From assembly GCA_003342895.1 (NCBI GenBank), contig PTFA01000317.1:470467-534466 (forward strand): DNA of 64,000 nt, given 5' to 3'. Position 1 is the first letter of the stretch; each line of letters begins with the position of its first letter. Position numbers and translations under genes: made by a program. Positions 57,830 through 64,000 of this stretch are shown here, piece by piece. The notes under the pieces were generated by a model. It had not been told where the DNA came from, did no database searches, and was given only the letters and a program-made list of their open reading frames with translations. The DNA is from Casuarius casuarius. Lineage: Eukaryota; Chordata; Aves; Casuariiformes; Casuariidae.

Positions 57830-57988
57830 AGCCGGTGCAGCACTGGAGCAGGGCCCGGAGAGGTGGTGAGATCTCCATCCCTGGAGGTTTTTGACGCTCA
57901 GTTGGACAACGCCCTGAGCAGCCTGAACCAATTTTGCAATTAGGCCAGCTGGGAGCAGGAGGATGGACTAAAAGCTTTCCAATCTATT
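57830..57988 (+). repeat. CR1 LINE 3' end fragment (younger type)
   Basis: cggtgcagcactggagcagg, gagaggtggtgagatctcca, tccctggaggtttttgacg, gccctgagcagcctgaacc and gagcaggaggatggactaaa match in sense order the 3' UTR-proximal part of bird CR1. It lies between two antisense pieces of an older copy. Confidence 0.8.
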
Positions 57989-58079
57989 TTTTTGTATTTT
58001 TCTGTGAATTTTGACGCTTTTGTTTGGCACTTGGTCTATGTACTTAAAACCCACCACCACCAACGCAGCTTTTTCTTGT

Positions 58080-58270
58080 CTTTAGCCTTGCCAGACATGG
58101 CTTTTTCATCGGTTCCCCTTATCAACTTCCTTCACTTTTGATCACTTAGGGTAAAATATAGGTCGCCTGCTCAATCTGCTTCCATTTCTCATATATTATC
58201 TTTGTATTTGCTCTTGTCACAGCATTGTCTTACTCAGTAAGGTTGGTTTTGCAGAACTGTAGCTTAAAAA
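58080..58270 (-). repeat. Ancient CR1 LINE copy, upstream segment of the 56.7-kb element
   Basis: ccccttatcaacttccttc, then ctgcttccatttctcatata and aaggttggttttgcag parallel the antisense CR1 stretch 'cccttatcaattttctacaattcc ... cttccatttgttatatatt ... ccaggtcggttttt'. Same orientation and expected order as the piece at 56718-56935. Confidence 0.65.
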
Positions 58271-60265
58271 AAAGTAAAAAGTCTTCTTTGAAAACTCCTC
58301 GAATTCTCATTTGTGCTTTTTGCCTCTTCTTTCTGGTTAACTCCATCTGTTATTTTTCTGAGCATGAGGCAAAGACGTTTCGGATTAGGCTTGTCCTCCC
58401 TTTGGCCAATGCAGGCCGTGCTCACCAGTGCTGGCACAATTATTTGCTTCCAGTCCACTGATTCAGCCCTCTTTCTGCGTCATTATGAGATCTGAAATTG
58501 CCGATCTCGTGGTCTTTAATGCACTTTGTGCATTAAAATTACGTAACGAGCTCGTCCTCACCGATCGCGGTGTGTGATATAACACAACGATGACAGATAT
58601 TGACAGGTACCAAAGGCAGCCGTGTTGCCAGGCAGTGGGAGAGGCAGAGATCTGGTTCAGGGAGTTGGGCTGTTGGCTGTATGTTGGGCTTTCCATCGCT
58701 TGTGCCATTGCACCATTTCAAATCCTGACTCTGTGATTTATTAGGTGCGATGGTGGCTCAGCTGAACCCCACAGATTGTGGCATCTTCTCCAGCAGTTTA
58801 TATTGGCTTAACTGCCATGTGATGAATTTGCAGCATAGACAAAGTCGTCATCCTGGCTCTGGCTGATTAACATATCAGTGATGGCGTATTTGGTCCCCCT
58901 CATTTGTAGAAAAGCCAGGAATTGGAAGAGTCACGGTTGGAGGATGCAAGAGCAAGGTCTGCTGTGGCAGCTCTGCTTGGGCATGCTGTTTGCTTTGCAC
59001 TTACTTCTCTCCTGGTTCTCGCTGTCTTCCTCCTCGGCAGCCCTGGCCAGACTCCTGTTTAAAGGAAGTCTTTGATTTGGCTCTTTCTCCCAGCGGAGAA
59101 AACGCCGAAGGCCTCCAAGGCCAGGGTTAGCCCCCCCTGTTCTCCCTCGGCATTGTGCGTGCTCACTTTTGCATCCTCTAAATACGCAAGCGTGCTGAAT
59201 AAATGAAAGCCGGGAACTTCTGCGCAGAGATTGCTTGGCAGCTCGTGTTTTGGAGTAGGATTTTTATGTCTCATCTGTTCCAGCCTTAGGTTTTGATGAG
59301 TAGCTGCTTGGGGAGGTCCCCATGTCTCAGAGCTCGGGGGCATCCTCCACCCCCCCCATCCCTCCTGGGCAGTTGGGGAGCTGGAGAGGGGGAGTCCCAG
59401 ACTGCCTTCGCCTCGGGATAGGCGCAGCTTTGGGTGAGGCGAATGGGGTGTTTTAGGACTGAGCCAAAACCCCTGATGGCTGGATTTGAGGGCACCTTGC
59501 TTTGCTAGTGGATATGGACCTGCTGCCCTGCCCAAACCACCTTCCAGCTGAGAAGGGGACTCCTGCCAGACGTTTGCTGGTATATCATCCGTTGATTTTG
59601 GGCTATGAGAGTTCAGATGCCTCGATGTATTATTGCTAGTTAAGAAGAGTCATTTCAGCATCCACTGAAGGGGTGGGTGAATTTGCAGGAGGGATGCCAA
59701 GATGCAGAGTCTCACTCACATCTATGAGCCTGTTGTTAAGCCGGGGAGACCCTGCCTTCCTCATGCCTTGCTGTCTTTGCGCATCTGCTGGATTTCTGCT
59801 CCAAAACACAATACAGAGAAAGCAAGCAATGTTGTGGGCTTTTTTAGGATTACAAATTATTTCGTGAAACAGATGGGCATCTTGGAGTAGGCAGAAGGGG
59901 CTGTGTTGTCAGAGGGCTGGGGTGGCTCCTACTTCTTTGGGCAATTAATGTGGAGATGGGTCTTGATGAAGTAGTGGAGTGTTTCCCAAACCATATTTCC
60001 AGCTCTACTTGCCATAAGAGGACATTGGGGTGGCAAACTGGGGTTTGCACCATTGCAAATGTCTTGCATCATTATAGAAGACTAACATTGTGCTGGGGAA
60101 GTGGTTTCAGGTCCTGCTATGGCTCCTCACCTTCTAGGAGACGAAGACTTTTCATCTCCATCAGTAAAAGAGAAATAACAGGTCATTTCCATCCCTGATC
60201 AGAGTGGGAGATGCTCTCCCACCCTGGTGTCCAGGTCCTAAGCCCCCTCTGGCCCAGTCATCACG
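58271..60265 (+). other. EPHB2: EPHB2 intron 1, no further feature
   Basis: No exon, gene or clear repeat. Confidence 0.45.
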
Positions 60266-60267
60266 AT

Positions 60268-60475
60268 TTTCAGGGTGGCCGTGAATTTTTCCGGCCGAGT
60301 CTTGGAAACCTCCTATGCTGGAGATCCCTAACCTCTCTGGTGGCATCCTACATACTCTTCCTAATATCCAGCTTGAATCTCCCAAGTCACAATTTATATT
60401 TTGAAAAGGTCTCTCCTGAGGCTGTGTGGCCACCCTGGAGTCCTTGCTCCTGCTCACCCTTCTCACCCGTGGGGT
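60268..60475 (-). repeat. CR1 LINE 3' region fragment
   Basis: On the + strand: ccggccgagtcttggaaacc, ctggagatccctaacctctc, cttcctaatatccagcttga and atctcccaagtcacaattta match the antisense of bird CR1 in order. Confidence 0.8.
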
Positions 60476-63400
60476 TGGATGCCTTCTGCTTAGCTGGGCG
60501 TTGCTGAAAGCTGCATTTTCCTTTCGGCTTTCTCTTTTAGGAAATTATTTTTATCTGGGAGCAGACTCAGGGTTTAAACCATGTCTTTTTTTGTTGTTAT
60601 TGTTGTTTTCTTCTTACCGTGCCAAAAATGTTGATGGTGTATGAAAAGCACTGCCCTGATGGCAGGGATCCCATTTGGCCGTGGTTCCCGGTTGGCCCAG
60701 AGACCCTACGCCAGCGGTCTGGGGAATGACGCACCTAGGAGGAGGTGGGAGAGGAGCTAACCCGTGAGTCGATTCATCTTTGAGGCAGGGCACACAGCAT
60801 TCCTGCTGTGCACGGCCTATAAATGTCTGCAAACATCCAGCATACCTTGCAGGAGCAATGCTAAACTAAACACTGAGGCATTTCAGAGTTTCTCTTTCAT
60901 TGTAGTAATAATTTGCATTCCTATGCCAGCTTCAAAGAGCCTCTGAGCCTGTGAGGGGTGAGTTCTTTGCAAACGGTGGTGCTACCTTCTCGCACACGGC
61001 AATAGCTTGAATAATTTGGGAGAAGTGAGGAATTCTTGCAAAGTGGAGGATGTGGCCACACTGCAGGCAGACCAGGCACTGCGTGGAAACATGTAGCATG
61101 GCAAAAAGCAGCACTCGGTGCTTTCAAACTAAGGGACGGATGAGTCACCCAAAGAGTTTTTGCGGAGGTAACTAGGGTTTTTCAGGCTCTTTACGGGTGA
61201 TTCAGCAACATGAGGACTACGGGGAGAGGTTCCCACGGCGCTCCAGCGAGAAATGGGTGCAGAGACCTCGCTGCAGCGCGTATTGAAAGGGTTGCGAATT
61301 GGCCGGACCTGGAAACGTGCTGTAAGTGGGTCATTCCCACTTTTTGGGCAGCATTTCTAATGAGAGCTCTGCGTGCCACAAGTACAAATTTTGGAAGGAT
61401 GGTAGAAACCGGGGGAGGACGGGGAAGTTGCACCTAGGGCAATTGGGTGCGCTGGGTCTCCTGGACCAAAACTGTGTCTGGGGACAGCTGAGCCCCACTC
61501 CGTGTCCAAGAGCGGAAGGCGTAGTCCATGGATATGTTGGAGGAGATGCTTTCCTGGAAATCTCCGGCTCTGAAAGGACATTAGTGGTCGAGGTGCAGCC
61601 CTGCTGCAAACGCACTTCCCTGGCTTAAAAGAGCCAACCAAAGCCCTGCGTGATAAGCAGGAAAATACCAGCGTGTCCTTTTGCGGTGGCACGGAGGCCA
61701 GCCTTGGACGCTGTGTCCATTTCTGGTGCTCGCATCGGAAAGAGAATCAAAACTGGAGATTTAAAACAAAAAAAAGCTATGGTCGTGACTCAAGATATGG
61801 AGAAGCTGCCTGTTGTTTGGTTTATCTGGAAAATTAGGGAGCGTCTTCTCCGCCACGTCTGTCGGTACCGGCCTGCAGGAGAGGTTGTTAATGGTGAAGG
61901 TCTGTTTAATTTAGCAGGGCAGGACTCTGCGGCTGGGAAGCAGGACTAATTCCGCCTAGGAAAGAGGAGCATGTTTTTAATAACGTGCCTAATTAACTGT
62001 GCAACAACTCACCCAGGGACGTAGTCGATTCACTATTGCTTGCAATTTGCGGATCAAAGGCGACCGATTTCTCGTAAACCGGTTTTGACCCCTGGGGCTC
62101 TTCCCTCCAGCTGATGCTTCTGCCGAGCCGCTCGCTGCCTCCGGTTGTCCGTGAGCACGTGTTGGGCGGGAGGTTTGGTTAGATGGGCCGAGCAGGCTGT
62201 TTCCAGCTTTGGAAAAGCACAAATCTCGACGTTGGGCTGTCCCGAATGCAAATTCCTCGTGTTGCACCGCTCCCCTCGAATCGCCCCGTGCACCGGCGTG
62301 CTGGCCCGGCTCTGCTCGCTGCATCCTCTGCAGAACGGGGATGGCCGGCGGGCAGCAGCCGCTTCCCTGGCAGTGTGCATCTTACCCAAGCTGCACTTTT
62401 AAAAGATTCACCCGTAAAAGCAGTCCGGGCGACGTCCTTTGGCTGCGCTGGGCAGACCGTCGGACCAGATGTTCGCGCTGACCTCCAGGTCGACGGAGGC
62501 TGGACCGGTGCCCGTCGCTGGCAGGGTGCTGCGGTCCCCGGCAGCAAAAAAAAAGGGGGCATCGAAGCCTTTTTCCTTCTCCTGTGCGGTTTGGGGGTGT
62601 TTGGTGTTGTGTTTCCCAGGGTCTGATGCTCTGCCGGGGGTGCAAACACCGTGGGGGGGGCCAAAGCCTCCTCCCTGTCGGGGAGTCTCGCCTCGCGCTT
62701 TTATTTTCTTCCTTCCTTTCTTTTTTCTTTGCTTGGAGAAAGCAGCTCGCAGCTCAGGCTCCAGATGTTCCCCGTGAGCAGCCAGGTATGTGTTATGACA
62801 AGAGGGACTTACCGAGGCCGGGGTGGAGGAAAGTCTTGCAACAGGCGCTGCCTCTGTTGCTTGATTTTCTGCAACGGGGAGGGGGCAAAAAAAGCAAGCT
62901 CGCCGCTCTGCCTCTGCCTTTTTTGTGCTGTGCAACCTTCTGCAAAGCCTCGGGGCGCCTGCTTTCCCAAGGGATGCAGGCGTTGCAAGGGGACAAGGTG
63001 CTTTACGCTCTCTGATTGCCTCCGAAGCGGCCGCATTCGGGGTGCATCCTCGTGTGGGTGCCCGGGAGGGCTCTGTGCCTCAGTTTACCTGCCTGGACTT
63101 GACTCCTAGCTAATCCTGGCCAATATCTGCACTACCACTCTTATCCTTAAAGCTCGTTTAAAAGGGAGGGTGCTGTTGCTGCACCCCCTTTGCAGACCAA
63201 GCAGAGCAAGGGAGAGACAGCAGGGAGCAAGGGCTCAACACCCTTATTTTTGGCCCGCAACGCTCTCGCCGCTGGATTCGCCCTTCCCAGACGTTTACCG
63301 TGTTGTCCTGCTTCCCGGCTGACGCCCCGGGCAGCTCGCCGCTACACCGCTGCTCGCCTGGTCCGATTTGACCCGTCTCGTGCCAAGATGTTGGCTCAGT

Positions 63401-64000
63401 CGCCCCGGCGACTGCCGCGGCTTCTGCTTCTTGCTGCTTTTCCCAGGGTTTGAGGATCAATCCGTGCCCAGGGAGCCGGGGACCGGGCGCTTTCCACCTC
63501 CTCCCGGCCCGGGGAGGGGGCACAGCACTTTTTGAGCCCCTGGAAATCGCCGTATCGCTTTGCAGCGGGTCCCCGGAGAGCTGGGGCAGCTCCGTCCTCG
63601 GAGGTCTGCCAGGCTCAGCTAGGCAAAGCCTCCGTGTAGCGTGGGGGACGAGGCTGGGCTGCAGACCCTGGAGCTCCTTTCCGCTGGGACACTGTGAAAT
63701 CTTTCTAGACCCTGGTACTGCAGCCTCCCTGCCTCAGCGCCCAGCTTTTCTATAGGAAAAATCATCCCTGATAGACAGTAACTGCCCTATGGATCACACC
63801 GCTATCAAAAAACCCCCAAATGCAGGTGTGCATCCACCTCTCCTGGACGGGGCCCCGTTAACGGGCTCGTGCAGGTGCCCGGGGTGGTGGACGTCATCTC
63901 ACGTGCATCAGCGGTGCTCAGCAGCCCTCGGGCATTGCTGATCCCGGCGTACGGCCGAGTCCAGCATATAAGCGCTGCTCCTATTCTTCGCTCCCGGCTT
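60476..64000 (+). other. EPHB2: EPHB2 intron 1, continues past the window
   Basis: No exon 2 is recognisable. Block 61890-62010 has GTTTAATTTAGC and GCCTAATTAACTGTGC homeodomain-type words. ctctgtgcctcagtttacct at 63070-63090 is a short MIR-like match. GC-rich frames at 62150-63110 have no family features. Confidence 0.5.

Noticed and set aside
63065..63110. MIR-like ctctgtgcctcagtttacct
   Set aside because: Only the core 20 bases match; flanks do not follow the consensus.
42778..64000. EPHB2 exon 2 and exon 3
   Set aside because: Looked for the conserved start of the ligand-binding domain following ETLMDS in all + frames; not found, so the intron extends past the window.
1..64000. tRNA, rRNA, CRISPR array, insertion sequence or prokaryotic operon signals
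   Set aside because: None seen; intron-containing vertebrate genes, AATAAA signals and CR1 LINEs show eukaryotic chromosomal DNA.

Overview
This is vertebrate, almost certainly avian, genomic DNA. The anchors are three complement C1q chain genes in the conserved order C1QA, C1QC, C1QB, all on the + strand, followed on the same strand by exon 1 of the receptor tyrosine kinase gene EPHB2. This is the order known from the human 1p36 EPHA8-C1Q-EPHB2 block. The predicted EPHB2 signal peptide reads like chicken EPHB2, and the recognisable repeats are bird/reptile CR1 LINE fragments, with no mammalian-type Alu or L1. A crocodilian or turtle is less likely but not excluded.

Layout. 1-8660 is intergenic DNA upstream of C1QA; EPHA8 is expected to lie to the left, but no EPHA8 exon is visible. 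It holds a few AT-rich, homeodomain-site-like blocks. 8661-18300 is the compact C1q cluster. Each chain is coded by two exons split by a phase-1 intron inside a collagen glycine codon, preceded by a splice acceptor that implies a 5' non-coding exon, and followed by an AATAAA signal. 18300-41950 is intergenic DNA between C1QB and EPHB2. It has degraded CR1 and MIR-like fragments, an orphan CpG-rich block (27.2-28.4 kb), an AT-rich island (36.9-38.3 kb) and candidate conserved non-coding elements. 41950-43560 is the EPHB2 CpG island, broken by a 370-base run of N just upstream of the start codon. 42778-64000 is the 5' part of EPHB2 intron 1. It is GC-rich and CpG-rich for about 9 kb and then holds layers of CR1 copies of different ages. 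No exon 2 was found.

Biology. The three C1q chains assemble as A-B and C-C disulfide dimers into the hexameric collagen-stemmed recognition molecule of the classical complement pathway. The most interesting sequence-level signals are in these proteins. All three chains carry irregularities in the Gly-X-Y repeat clustered just after the intron, at the known kink of the stem. These go further than the human ones, above all an acidic stretch in the B chain. In addition the human-type N-glycosylation site in the A-chain head is absent, while the C-chain head has gained a sequon in nearly the same loop. EPHB2 exon 1 shows a tiny upstream ORF whose stop codon overlaps an in-frame alternative ATG.
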